Positions 8,132-16,697 of a stretch of DNA of 64,000 nt are shown in pieces. Each line of letters starts with the position of its first letter. Positions within the stretch are counted from its first letter, which is position 1. The notes beneath the pieces are model-generated. The model saw only the letters and a program-made list of their open reading frames with translations. It searched no databases and had not been told where the DNA came from. The position numbers and the translations under genes were made by a program. The stretch is from Flavobacteriales bacterium (GTDB taxonomy: Bacteria; Bacteroidota; Bacteroidia; Flavobacteriales_D; Sanyastnellaceae). The DNA lies in the NCBI GenBank assembly GCA_016722445.1, contig JADKIZ010000002.1:186001-250000 (forward strand). Direction: 5' to 3'.

Positions 8132-9103
8132 ATGTCTTATTACATTTGCGCCTCGTTGAAAACCCTGCACTGGAAATATCTCTTCGTACCGTTGGTACTT
8201 GTCGCCACATTGGCACAAGCTCAGGTTGAATCGGCTGTTGAATTGATGGAAGATTCAGCATCATGGGTTATGCAGGAACCACATATCGGTGGGATGACAG
8301 AAGATGAAGAGGAAGTGGAAACCACTTTGTTCAATGAAGCTTCATCCGGACTTTTTCTCGCGACTGTTTACGATTCACTCACACACATTCCCGCTTACGA
8401 TATGTATTGCGGATGGGATACCAAAAACCTCTTTGCGTCGAAAAATGCAATGGAATCTGTAGGCGATGGAGTGGATTTCAGATTGTGTTATTCTGATTGT
8501 GACTTCCATTATCCGGCAGAAGGCGATATGACTTCGCCATTCGGACCACGTTGGGGAAGGATGCACAAAGGGCTGGATATCGACTTAGAATCTGGAGATC
8601 AGGTCAAAGCAGCATTCGAAGGAATGGTGCGCATTTCGCAAAATCACTCGACTTACGGTAATGTTATTGTCGTTCGCCATAACAACGGACTGGAAACATT
8701 GTATGCTCACCTTTCACAACGCGATGTAAAACCCGGAGATCATGTGGAAGCGGGACAGGTGATTGGACTTGGAGGCAACACCGGCCGTTCGTATGGAGCA
8801 CACCTTCACTTTGAAGTACGCTACATGGGCGAACCGATTGATCCGAATTATTTGGTAGATCCTTCGAAAAAATCATTGCGCGATTGGGAATTCACACTGA
8901 ACAAAAAACACCTCGAAACACCAACCATCGACCCTAAAGCAATCGAGGCAAGAGGTGCGAAAAAGTATTACTCGGTTCGCAAAGGCGATACACTTTCTGC
9001 CATTGCCCGTAAAAACAAAACCACTGTTGACAAGCTCTGCAAGCTCAACAAAATGAAGAAATCTTCTACCCTGCGTCCGGGTCAGAAATTACGGGTGAAG
9101 TAA
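8132..9103 (+). CDS. M23-family metallopeptidase with C-terminal LysM domain
   Basis: This encodes 323 residues of an exported cell-wall hydrolase or its regulator. A signal sequence covers the first 35 residues (KYLFVPLVLVATLAQAQ). The M23 (LytM) domain begins near residue 140 with SPFGPRWGRMHKGLDID, carrying the HxxxD zinc ligands. YAHLSQ and HLHFEVR supply the remaining catalytic histidines, so the enzyme looks active. The C-terminal LysM (YYSVRKGDTLSAIARKN...LRPGQKLRVK) should bind peptidoglycan. The start at 8132 is preferred to an upstream TTG because it gives a normal signal peptide. Proteins of this type cleave peptide cross-links during growth or division. Confidence 0.9.
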   Translation: MSYYICASLKTLHWKYLFVPLVLVATLAQAQVESAVELMEDSASWVMQEPHIGGMTEDEEEVETTLFNEASSGLFLATVYDSLTHIPAYDMYCGWDTKNLFASKNAMESVGDGVDFRLCYSDCDFHYPAEGDMTSPFGPRWGRMHKGLDIDLESGDQVKAAFEGMVRISQNHSTYGNVIVVRHNNGLETLYAHLSQRDVKPGDHVEAGQVIGLGGNTGRSYGAHLHFEVRYMGEPIDPNYLVDPSKKSLRDWEFTLNKKHLETPTIDPKAIEARGAKKYYSVRKGDTLSAIARKNKTTVDKLCKLNKMKKSSTLRPGQKLRVK

Positions 9104-9240
9104 TCTTTAGCGAGCATTCTGTTTTCCCCTCTGTTTAATCCTCCGATTGGTCTTTCTGTTTTGTAAATACACATGCGGAATATTCCTTTTCTTCCATAGG
9201 GCACTTCCCCTCTTTAAAATCAACCGACTTTTAGAAATCC

Positions 9241-9272
9241 GTTCATATGAACAAACCTGCACTTGGTTTGTT
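9241..9272 (+). promoter_or_regulatory. Palindrome and hairpin upstream of the carotenoid operon
   Basis: GTTCATATGAAC at 9241-9252 is a perfect 12-bp palindrome. Overlapping it, AACAAACC (9250-9257) is inverted as GGTTTGTT (9265-9272) around a 7-nt loop, ending 8 nt before the crtI ATG. GGAATATTCC at 9177-9186 is a further perfect palindrome. They are candidate operator or leader structures for the operon. No regulator gene lies next to them and no clean TAnnTTTG promoter was found here. Confidence 0.4.
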
Positions 9273-9280
9273 TATACCGC

Positions 9281-10772
9281 ATGGCGTTCTCCTCGAAGAA
9301 AAGAATTACAGTAATAGGTGGTGGTTTCGCTGGCCTGGCATCTGCGTGTAGCCTTGCATCACGTGGATTTGAAGTGGACCTGCTCGAAAAAAATGCCACC
9401 ACTGGCGGCCGAGGCAGATCATTTCAAAGCGATGGTTTTACCTTCGACATGGGGCCATCCTGGTATTGGATGCCGGGCGTATTCGAAGAATTTTTTGCCC
9501 GATTTGGGAAAAGTGTTTCCGATTACTACGAATTGACCAGGCTCGATCCATCTTACCGGGTATACTTTGAGGACGGGAGTCAATTGGATATACCTGCAGA
9601 CTACACAGCCCTGCGCAATGAATTTGAAAAACTCGAAAGCGGTTCAGGGCCTAAACTGGATGAATTTCTATCCGAAGCCAAGGTGAAATACGATGTGAGC
9701 ATGAAGGACTTTGTTTGGAAACCTTCGCTCAGTATTACGGAATTCATGCACCCGACCTTATTGTGTGAGTCATTCAGGCTCGATCTGTTTTCATCATTCT
9801 CAAAACATGCCCGAAAATATTTTCAGCACCCGAAAATTTTGCAGTTGTTAGAGTTTCCGGTGCTTTTTCTCGGGGCAAAACCAAGTGGTACACCGGCGAT
9901 GTATAGCATGATGAATTATGCCGACATCAAATTGGGAACATGGTATCCCAAAGGAGGCATGTTGAAAATCGCAGAGGCCATGACGAAGTTGGCTGTTGAA
10001 CTTGGTGTCCGTATCCACACCGATGCAGACGTGAGCAAAATTCTGATCGACGGCAAAAAGGCAACAGGTGTGTTGTACAACAATTCTCATCTGGTATCCG
10101 ATGCTGTAGTGGCGGCAGCAGACTACCAGCATGTGGAACAAAAACTGATGGATGCGCCGTTTCGCAACTACAATGAAAACTATTGGAAGAATAGGACCAT
10201 GTCGCCTTCTTCTTTGATTTTTTACATCGGCGTTAATAGAAAACTACCCGGATTGCTTCATCACAACCTCTTTTTCGACGAAGACTTCGGAGAACATGCC
10301 AATGACATTTATGACAAAAAGTTGGCCAGAGAAACCTTTGTTTTATCTCTGTTGTACATCGAAAACAGACGACACAGTAGCGCCTGCCGGGATGGAAAAC
10401 ATTTTTATCCTCATACCTGTCGCCACCGGATTAACCAGCACTGAAGAAGAGCGGAAAAATTATCTCCACATCTGTCTGGCTCGGATCAAGAAACACACCG
10501 GAGAAAACATACGTGAAGAGGACATTGTTTACTACAGATCCTATGCACACGAAGAATTCAGCAAAGACTACAATGCTTATCAGGGCAATGCGTATGGTCT
10601 TGCAAATACACTCAAACAAACAGCCATTCTCAAGCCCAAAATGCAAAACAAAAAAGTGAAAAATCTTTTTTATGCCGGACAACTTACTGTACCAGGTCCG
10701 GGAGTACCACCGAGCATCATCAGCGGGCAGATCGCAGCTTCAGAAGTTTCACAATATCTCCAACACCACTAA
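9281..10772 (+). pseudogene. crtI: Phytoene desaturase CrtI, with one frameshift
   Basis: CrtI is an FAD-dependent desaturase that converts phytoene to lycopene. The first frame (9281-10444) opens with the dinucleotide-binding motif ITVIGGGFAGLASACSLASRG and TGGRGRSF. The second frame takes over near 10316 and contains WPEKPLFYLCC, KTDDTVAPAG and the C-terminal FYAGQLTVPGPGVPPSIISG. Joined, they give about 496 residues, the normal length. The break is at the A5 run 10316-10320 (IYDKK/SWPEK), which needs one A fewer or two more. The ATG at 9281 is chosen over a TTG at 9263 because the Rossmann motif follows closely. First gene of the crt operon, followed 1 nt later by crtB. Confidence 0.9.
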
Positions 10773-10773
10773 A

Positions 10774-11622
10774 ATGAAACACAATCAAAGAGAAATATTC
10801 GATGCGGTAGCATATAAAAGTAGCCGGATCACGACTCATGCTTACAGCACGAGTTTCAGTTTTGGAATCAGGATGTTGGACAAATCCATGCGTGATCCCA
10901 TTTGTGCCATATATGGCATGGTTCGTTTTGCCGACGAAATTGTGGACACCTTTCATGATCATGACAAAGTAAGATTGATGCAGCGTTTCCGTGAAGACAC
11001 ATTCAGGGCAATTGACGAAGGCATTTCTCTCAATCCCATTTTGCATTCCTTTCAAAAAACCTGCAGAGAGTACCGCATCGAACGGGAACTTGTAGATACT
11101 TTCTTACGCAGCATGGAGATGGATCTTGAGCGCAGAAACTATGACCGCAAAGGCTTTGAAGACTACATCCTTGGAAGTGCCGAAGTGGTCGGACTGATGT
11201 GTCTGCGCGTTTTTACCGAAAACAATGACACCCTTTATCAAAGTCTGAAACCACATGCGATGAGTCTTGGAGCGGCGTTTCAGAAAATCAATTTTCTACG
11301 CGACTTAAAAGCAGATTACATTGATCTCGGTCGGACCTCTTTCCCCCATCTTGACTTTAGGAATTTTTCAGAATGTGATAAAGCGGAAATTGAAAAAGAG
11401 ATCGAACGCGATTTCAACCACGCCTACGAAGGAATATTGAAGTTGCCAAGACACGCCAGACTCGGCGTATTGGTAGCATATATGTACTACAAACAACTCT
11501 TCATGAAAATTCGTTTGGTGCCAAGTCATCGCATCATGGAAGAGCGCATACGCATTCCGAATCAGAAGAAACTTGCACTCATGATGAGTTGTTATATCAG
11601 AAACAACCTCAACCTCTTGTAA
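10774..11622 (+). CDS. crtB: Phytoene synthase
   Basis: CrtB condenses two geranylgeranyl diphosphates into phytoene, the first committed carotenoid step. The 282-residue protein has both aspartate-rich substrate/Mg sites of the squalene/phytoene synthase family: YGMVRFADEIVD near residue 50 and NFLRDLKADYIDLGR near 170, with the YILGSAEVVGLM segment between. The start at 10774 lies 1 nt after the crtI stop; longer in-frame starts would run inside crtI. The stop overlaps the next gene's ATG (TAATG), so the two are translationally coupled. Confidence 0.93.
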   Translation: MKHNQREIFDAVAYKSSRITTHAYSTSFSFGIRMLDKSMRDPICAIYGMVRFADEIVDTFHDHDKVRLMQRFREDTFRAIDEGISLNPILHSFQKTCREYRIERELVDTFLRSMEMDLERRNYDRKGFEDYILGSAEVVGLMCLRVFTENNDTLYQSLKPHAMSLGAAFQKINFLRDLKADYIDLGRTSFPHLDFRNFSECDKAEIEKEIERDFNHAYEGILKLPRHARLGVLVAYMYYKQLFMKIRLVPSHRIMEERIRIPNQKKLALMMSCYIRNNLNLL

Positions 11623-12131
11623 TGTTACGTTTACTTGTCATACCGCTTATCCTGTTGACGCTTTCTGGTTTTGCATCAAAAGATCAACTGCGCGAAATGT
11701 ATTGGCGTGCAGAAGATGACGTGGCCATTCGATTTTTTTATGCTCAAGCACAAAAAGAAAAAATCACAGACGCTGTTGTTTTGGCGTATTTAGGCGTTGC
11801 CACTGCCATGCAAGCACAAGTAGCAGAAGGAATTTCAGACAAGCTGCGCTATTTTTCAGATGGCAAAGACAAAATTGAAGAAGCTGTGAAACTCGACCCG
11901 AATAATCCGGAAATCAGGTTTCTGCGGTTTTCTATTCAGAGTGAAGTTCCTGCCCTACTCGGTTATCGCAATCATGTAGGTGAAGATTTCGATGTGGTGT
12001 TATATCACTTGACCGCCGGACAATACTTACCTTCACGCGAATATTGTATACGGATGAAAACTTTTATGATGGCTTCAGAAGTACTGGATAAGAATCAAAA
12101 AAATCAATTGAAAAACATCAGCATATCATGA
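11622..12131 (+). CDS. Uncharacterised exported protein within the carotenoid operon
   Basis: This encodes 169 residues starting with a hydrophobic signal sequence (MLRLLVIPLILLTLSGFASK). The mature part is mostly helical, with TPR-like features (DAVVLAYLGVATAMQA; KIEEAVKLDPNNPEIRFLRF resembles a TPR helix pair). No catalytic motif is seen and I do not recognise a named family. It overlaps crtB by one base at its start and idi by 4 nt at its end (ATGA), so it is firmly inside the operon. A role in handling or localising carotenoid or enzymes at the membrane is possible but is inferred only from position. Confidence 0.7.
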   Translation: MLRLLVIPLILLTLSGFASKDQLREMYWRAEDDVAIRFFYAQAQKEKITDAVVLAYLGVATAMQAQVAEGISDKLRYFSDGKDKIEEAVKLDPNNPEIRFLRFSIQSEVPALLGYRNHVGEDFDVVLYHLTAGQYLPSREYCIRMKTFMMASEVLDKNQKNQLKNISIS

Positions 12132-12661
12132 CGAATGAGGTTGTACTGGTGAATGAAATGGACGAGGTGGTGGGCACCATGGAAAAACTCCGTGCGCATC
12201 AGGAAGGCCTGTTGCACAGAGCTTTTTCAGTTTTTTTGTTCAATCGAGAAGGTAAGATGTTGTTGCATCGTAGAGCAGAAGGCAAATATCACAGTGGAGG
12301 ATTATGGACCAATGCATGTTGTTCGCATCCTGGTCCTGGGGAAGACATTGCACAAGCCGCAACGAACCGACTCAAAGAAGAAATGGGCATACAGTGTGAA
12401 ATCAAAAAACTGTTTGAGTTCACCTATAAGGCTGAAGTTGGGAATGATCTCACAGAGTACGAATATGACCATGTGTTTGCAGGTGTTTACAATGATGCGC
12501 CACAACCAGATCCGGAAGAAGTGAGTGAATGGAAATGGATGCACCTCGAATCTGTGAAGGAGGAAATGCAAAAACATCCAGAACAATTTACGGTATGGTT
12601 TCGAATAGCCATTCCTCTGTTGGAGAAGAGTATTTACGAAAAACAAATTCCGGTGTCATGA
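12128..12661 (+). CDS. idi: Isopentenyl-diphosphate delta-isomerase, type 1
   Basis: This Nudix-fold enzyme interconverts isopentenyl and dimethylallyl diphosphate and so supplies starter units for geranylgeranyl diphosphate. The 177-residue length is typical of type 1. The catalytic cysteine motif NACCSHPGPGE is near residue 62. The Nudix-like helix RLKEEMGI and the EYDHVFAG segment, with the second catalytic glutamate region, are present. It starts with ATG 4 nt inside the preceding gene and ends overlapping crtZ by 4 nt. ispH at 18.6 kb supplies IPP/DMAPP by the MEP route. Confidence 0.93.
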   Translation: MTNEVVLVNEMDEVVGTMEKLRAHQEGLLHRAFSVFLFNREGKMLLHRRAEGKYHSGGLWTNACCSHPGPGEDIAQAATNRLKEEMGIQCEIKKLFEFTYKAEVGNDLTEYEYDHVFAGVYNDAPQPDPEEVSEWKWMHLESVKEEMQKHPEQFTVWFRIAIPLLEKSIYEKQIPVS

Positions 12662-13137
12662 TCAGTGTCCTCATCACATTATCCACGTTCATCATCATGG
12701 AAGGTGTCACCTGGTGCACACATAAATATGTGATGCACGGTCTGATGTGGTATTTCCACGAAGATCATCATACCCCTGGGAAAAGTTTCTTCGAAAAGAA
12801 CGATGCCTTCTTTTTGATTTTTGCCATCCCGAGTTTTTTGCTCATGTTATTCGGTGCAGCAGCGGGATTCGATTGGAGATTTTTTATTGGATTGGGAATC
12901 ATGTTTTATGGCTTCTGTTATTTCCTCATTCATGATGTGCTCATTCACCAGCGTTTCGATTGGTTTAAAAGAACAGACAATTTCTACTTTCGGGCCATTC
13001 GCAAAGCACACAAGGTTCATCACAAACACCTCGGAAAAGAAGATGGTGAGTGTTTTGGGATGTTGTGGGTTCCGATAAAATACTTCAAAGAAGTCCAACA
13101 ATATAGGACCAATAAAAGAACCACCACTTCTGCGTGA
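12658..13137 (+). CDS. crtZ: Beta-carotene hydroxylase
   Basis: This is a membrane di-iron hydroxylase of the fatty-acid hydroxylase/sterol desaturase superfamily that hydroxylates the beta rings of carotenoids, giving zeaxanthin. It has 159 residues with about four membrane helices. The histidine clusters that bind iron are intact: HKYVMH (near 25), HEDHH (near 36), HDVLIHQ and HKVHHKH (near 120). The ATG at 12658 overlaps the idi stop; a longer in-frame upstream start lies inside idi. Its stop lies 11 nt before the cyclase ATG. Confidence 0.92.
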   Translation: MISVLITLSTFIIMEGVTWCTHKYVMHGLMWYFHEDHHTPGKSFFEKNDAFFLIFAIPSFLLMLFGAAAGFDWRFFIGLGIMFYGFCYFLIHDVLIHQRFDWFKRTDNFYFRAIRKAHKVHHKHLGKEDGECFGMLWVPIKYFKEVQQYRTNKRTTTSA

Positions 13138-13148
13138 CAGCGGACCAC

Positions 13149-13886
13149 ATGACACACTACTATTATTTGCTTGTCAATCTTGGATGTTTTCTGGTACCTT
13201 TTCTGTTCAGTTTTCATCCAAGACTTCAGTTCATCAAACATTTCAAACCGGCGATCATTTCCATCGCGGTGATGATGCTTGTTTTTATCCCCTGGGATAT
13301 TTTTTTCACATCAAGAGGAATCTGGGGCTTCAATGAAACATATACTATCGGAATTAAACTGGCAGGTTTGCCCTTAGAAGAATATTTGTTTTTCATCTGT
13401 ATTCCCTACGCATGTCTTTTCACCTATCACTGTTTTCAAGTGCTTTTTCAGGAAATCAAAGGCACAATCATCTATAAAACCTTATCATGGATGGCTGCCG
13501 TGGTTTTTTTGATCACGGCCATGATGCATACTGATGAAGCATACACCTTCACCGCACATCTATTGGCCAGTAGTTTTCTTTTTATTCATTTGCTTTTCAT
13601 TCGCCCAACACATCTCGTGCGATTCATGCACATGTTTGTGATCATTCTTATTCCATTTATTTTATCGAATGGCATCCTCACTGGAATCAGTTTTTGGGAA
13701 TATCCATTGATCAATATACACCCGGAAGAAATTCGCGAAAAAATTGTTTGGTATAACAATTCCGAAAATCTGGGAATTCGAATATTTAGTATGCCTGTTG
13801 ATGATATCGCCTATGGCATGTTTATGCTTTTGCTCACGACCACCGTCTATGAAAAGTTGAAATCAAGATCAGTGCTTCTTCCCTGA
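13149..13886 (+). CDS. Lycopene cyclase, CrtYcd-type integral membrane protein
   Basis: This encodes about 245 residues that are almost entirely membrane helices, with repeated features of the lycopene cyclase domain: PWDIFFTSRGIWGFNE and LPLEEYLFFICIPY in the first half, and a matching half near the C-terminus (ISFWEYPLINI, MPVDDIAYGMFMLL). Two fused half-domains of this kind form the beta-cyclase of Bacteroidota and related bacteria, which closes lycopene ends to beta-carotene. The start could instead be a GTG at 13134 that overlaps the crtZ stop; I prefer ATG 13149. It is the last gene of the crt operon and overlaps the convergent downstream gene by 18 bp. Confidence 0.88.
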   Translation: MTHYYYLLVNLGCFLVPFLFSFHPRLQFIKHFKPAIISIAVMMLVFIPWDIFFTSRGIWGFNETYTIGIKLAGLPLEEYLFFICIPYACLFTYHCFQVLFQEIKGTIIYKTLSWMAAVVFLITAMMHTDEAYTFTAHLLASSFLFIHLLFIRPTHLVRFMHMFVIILIPFILSNGILTGISFWEYPLINIHPEEIREKIVWYNNSENLGIRIFSMPVDDIAYGMFMLLLTTTVYEKLKSRSVLLP

Positions 13887-14996
13887 TTTCTTCAGGACGC
13901 ATGAGACTGCGTGGTGATCGCTCAGTTTCTCGGGAAGCGTAGCATATTCGATACATTCAAATCCTTTGCTGTGCATGATGTAATCGATGCGAAAGGATGG
14001 AAACACACCAATGTAAGTATTGCCAATACCACTCCCCGCTTCGCTGAATGAGTCTTTCAGAAGGTCGGTGAATGTTTCATACGTGTAAGACAATGGTGTA
14101 TCATTAAAATCGCCACACAAAATGACTTCGTGCGGACATTCACGGATGTTTTCTGCGATACGATTGACCTGTTCTTCACGTTTGATGAAAGCGGTTGTCA
14201 ATCGGCGCAAAATCCTCTTTCCACCACTTTCAATTTCTTCGTTGTTTTTATTGCCGTCGACCAATGCATAATCTTCCGGTCTGAAGCGAATGGATTGCAA
14301 GTGTGCATTGTAGACGCGCACTGTATCACCATTGAGCAGAATATCCGCGTAGATGCAAAAATTATTTACGTCGCTGGCAAACGGCACATAACCGCGATTG
14401 ACTATTTTATGTTTCGAAAACATCGCCACACCAAAATATTGTTTTCCGGTGAGTGCATGGGTATAGCGTTCGTGATAAAACTTATTGGGCAAAAATTCCA
14501 GTAGTGTATCACGAGTTTCAAAATAACCTTCCTTGTCGGAATGATAAAACTCCTGAAAACAAATGACGTCCGCCTTTTCTTTGACCAATACATCAAAGAT
14601 GGCATCTCTGGTTTTTTTCCCGGATTTGGCATTGTACAGATCAAAGAGATGCACATTGTATGTGAGCACTTTGATCTGATCACGTTTATTCTCTGGTGGT
14701 GTACCGCTAAATGATATTTGAAAAAAGTCGGTGAGGTGGGTAATTCCGATCAGGATAGCCAGACCGGAGAAGATCATGTTCTTTTTCTTTTTAAAGAACC
14801 AGAAAACGATGAAGGCAATATTCACCAACAAGATAAAAGGATAAGCCAATCCAAAAAGTGCAGTGTAACTGAAAGATGACGGAGGAATATGCGCAGCCAG
14901 ATAGGACAATACCAAACCAACAATAGCACCCCAATTGAACCACATGAAGAACCAATTGGTGCGTGACTTTTTTTGTACCGGTTTGTTTTCAGTCAT
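13869..14996 (-). CDS. Membrane-anchored endonuclease/exonuclease/phosphatase family protein
   Basis: The protein has 375 residues. Three hydrophobic segments in the first 100 (FMWFNWGAIVGLVLSYLAA, LAYPFILLVNIAFIVFWFF, IFSGLAILIGI) anchor it, and a catalytic domain follows from about residue 108. The EEP motifs are present in order: LTYNVHLFDL, ICFQEFY, YNAHLQS, LCGDFNDTP and LSDHHAVSC. It should therefore be an active Mg-dependent phosphodiesterase or nuclease; the substrate is unknown. It is the last of a minus-strand set with two rhomboid genes and mutL. Confidence 0.85.
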   Translation of the reverse strand: MTENKPVQKKSRTNWFFMWFNWGAIVGLVLSYLAAHIPPSSFSYTALFGLAYPFILLVNIAFIVFWFFKKKKNMIFSGLAILIGITHLTDFFQISFSGTPPENKRDQIKVLTYNVHLFDLYNAKSGKKTRDAIFDVLVKEKADVICFQEFYHSDKEGYFETRDTLLEFLPNKFYHERYTHALTGKQYFGVAMFSKHKIVNRGYVPFASDVNNFCIYADILLNGDTVRVYNAHLQSIRFRPEDYALVDGNKNNEEIESGGKRILRRLTTAFIKREEQVNRIAENIRECPHEVILCGDFNDTPLSYTYETFTDLLKDSFSEAGSGIGNTYIGVFPSFRIDYIMHSKGFECIEYATLPEKLSDHHAVSCVLKKSGKKH

Positions 14997-15081
14997 CCAG
15001 ACAAGAATAGTGGATGTAGAGTTACCGAATCAATAACTCACCTTTGGGAAATATTCAACAACAACATGGACAAAAAAACTT

Positions 15082-15975
15082 TCACTTCTGAGAATTTCTG
15101 AATAGAAATTCTTTTTCCTCTTTGGTCAGTGAATCATAACCTGAACGGCTGATCTTATCGAGGATTTCGTCAATCCTTTTTTGTCTTTGTTTTTTTTCGA
15201 TGTTGAATTGTTCATCGGATTTTGGTCGACCATTGTTGGTGACCACCCTCATTCTCCTTCTATTGAAGAAGGACGAAATTTTATCGATCATCTTTGAAAA
15301 CCATGATCCCATATCTTTTCCTTTCAATAATTGCGTCGCATAAAAATATCCAAAAAATGCACCGCCCAAATGCCCTATATGACCGCCACTATTCACGCCT
15401 GTTCTCACACTGGCAAGATCCAGTAATACGAGAATGACGGCCAACCAACGAAGCTCGAGACGGATGGCGCCAAATAAAAAAATATGCTGACGAGGTTTCA
15501 GTGTAGCAGCAGCAGTGGTCACTGCCATCACTGCGGCAGAAGCACCGAGGACATAACTCTCAAAACGCGAAGCGAATGCCGGAATAAAATTAAACGCCAA
15601 AGCAAAGAGCAGATATCCTGATAATCCACCCATCACATAAACAGCGACCAGTGGTTTTGAACCTCGCACTGAGACAAAAACCTGACCCATGGTATAGAGC
15701 GCAATCATATTGAACAAAAAATGTCCGAACTGAATATGTGCGAACATATGTGTGATGAGGCTCCAAGGCCGGAGAAGCATACCATACGGTGAGGATGAAG
15801 CTGCAAGGGTGAGATCTTCAGGTATGCGGTGCAGAAAACTCTTGCCACCCTGATCAAAAAAAGCGAAAAGCAAGACAAGATTGATCAATGCAAAAACACT
15901 CGCGTTGATGACCATCAATTGCGTGACGGTATCTCCTGAGCGAAATTTATTTTTTATGTCGTTGAAGATTCCCAA
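15082..15975 (-). CDS. Rhomboid-family intramembrane serine protease (second of tandem pair)
   Basis: The protein has 297 residues with six or so membrane helices. The rhomboid landmarks are visible: the HMFAHIQFGHFLFNM helix-2 region, the catalytic serine in GASA at about residue 146, and the histidine in GGHIGHLGG at about 202. An extended polar, basic C-terminal tail (FFNRRRMR... to KEEKEFLFRNSQK) is predicted cytoplasmic. The first GxSG position reads GASA, a tolerated variant. It starts 2 nt downstream of the other rhomboid gene and is probably co-transcribed. Substrates are unknown. Confidence 0.88.
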   Translation of the reverse strand: MGIFNDIKNKFRSGDTVTQLMVINASVFALINLVLLFAFFDQGGKSFLHRIPEDLTLAASSSPYGMLLRPWSLITHMFAHIQFGHFLFNMIALYTMGQVFVSVRGSKPLVAVYVMGGLSGYLLFALAFNFIPAFASRFESYVLGASAAVMAVTTAAATLKPRQHIFLFGAIRLELRWLAVILVLLDLASVRTGVNSGGHIGHLGGAFFGYFYATQLLKGKDMGSWFSKMIDKISSFFNRRRMRVVTNNGRPKSDEQFNIEKKQRQKRIDEILDKISRSGYDSLTKEEKEFLFRNSQK

Positions 15976-15977
15976 GC

Positions 15978-16694
15978 TCAGCTATACAATTTTCCTTGTG
16001 ACTGCCAGATTTTCAAGATCACATAACCAATCACCATACCACCAAGGTGCGCGAAATGCGCAACATTATCAGAAGGATTGTTTTGAAATGCCTGCAACAA
16101 TTCAATGGCACCATAACCTATCACCAACCACTTTGCTTTGATAGGCATCGGGGGGAACAACAACATCAATTGTCGGTTCGGATAAAGCACACCATATCCG
16201 GTGAGCAATCCGAATACGCAACCTGAAGCACCTACTACGCTGCTCACATTGATGGCTTCATTTAATCGGGCCATTTCGACATTGGTAAAGTTCATTCCCT
16301 GTTTTACGGCATCAAATCCGTTCAAGATTACATCCTGAAGTTGTTCCGGAGGTAGCGCAGCCATCAGTTTTGTCACTTCCATGTAGTGGATGAATTCGTG
16401 TAAACCGAATGCACCCAAACCACAGAGCAAATAATAATTCAGAAAACGTTTAGCACCCCATTGCATTTCGAGTGCTGATCCGAACATATACAAGGCGAAC
16501 ATGTTCATGAATATATGCCCAACGTTTGCGTGCATGAACATATGTGTCACGATTTGCCATGGCTTGAAATATCCACCTTGAAAGTAAAATCCGGAGAGCC
16601 AGACTTGCAAATCAGGCATGGCCTGAGATGCAATAAACAAGATGATATTGATGATGATCAGATTTTTGGTAACAACAGGAAGATTCTGAAACAT
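15978..16694 (-). CDS. Rhomboid-family intramembrane serine protease (first of tandem pair)
   Basis: The protein has 238 residues. Catalytic features are canonical: HMFMHANVGHIFMNM in helix 2, GASGCVFG with the serine near 157, and HFAHLGGMVIGY with the histidine near 216. A loop rich in Glu/Asn between helices (about 105-150) is longer than in minimal rhomboids. It begins 3 nt after the end of mutL and 2 nt before the second rhomboid gene. The two differ in loops and tail, so they are paralogues with likely separate substrates rather than a recent duplication. Confidence 0.9.
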   Translation of the reverse strand: MFQNLPVVTKNLIIINIILFIASQAMPDLQVWLSGFYFQGGYFKPWQIVTHMFMHANVGHIFMNMFALYMFGSALEMQWGAKRFLNYYLLCGLGAFGLHEFIHYMEVTKLMAALPPEQLQDVILNGFDAVKQGMNFTNVEMARLNEAINVSSVVGASGCVFGLLTGYGVLYPNRQLMLLFPPMPIKAKWLVIGYGAIELLQAFQNNPSDNVAHFAHLGGMVIGYVILKIWQSQGKLYS

Positions 16695-16697
16695 ATT

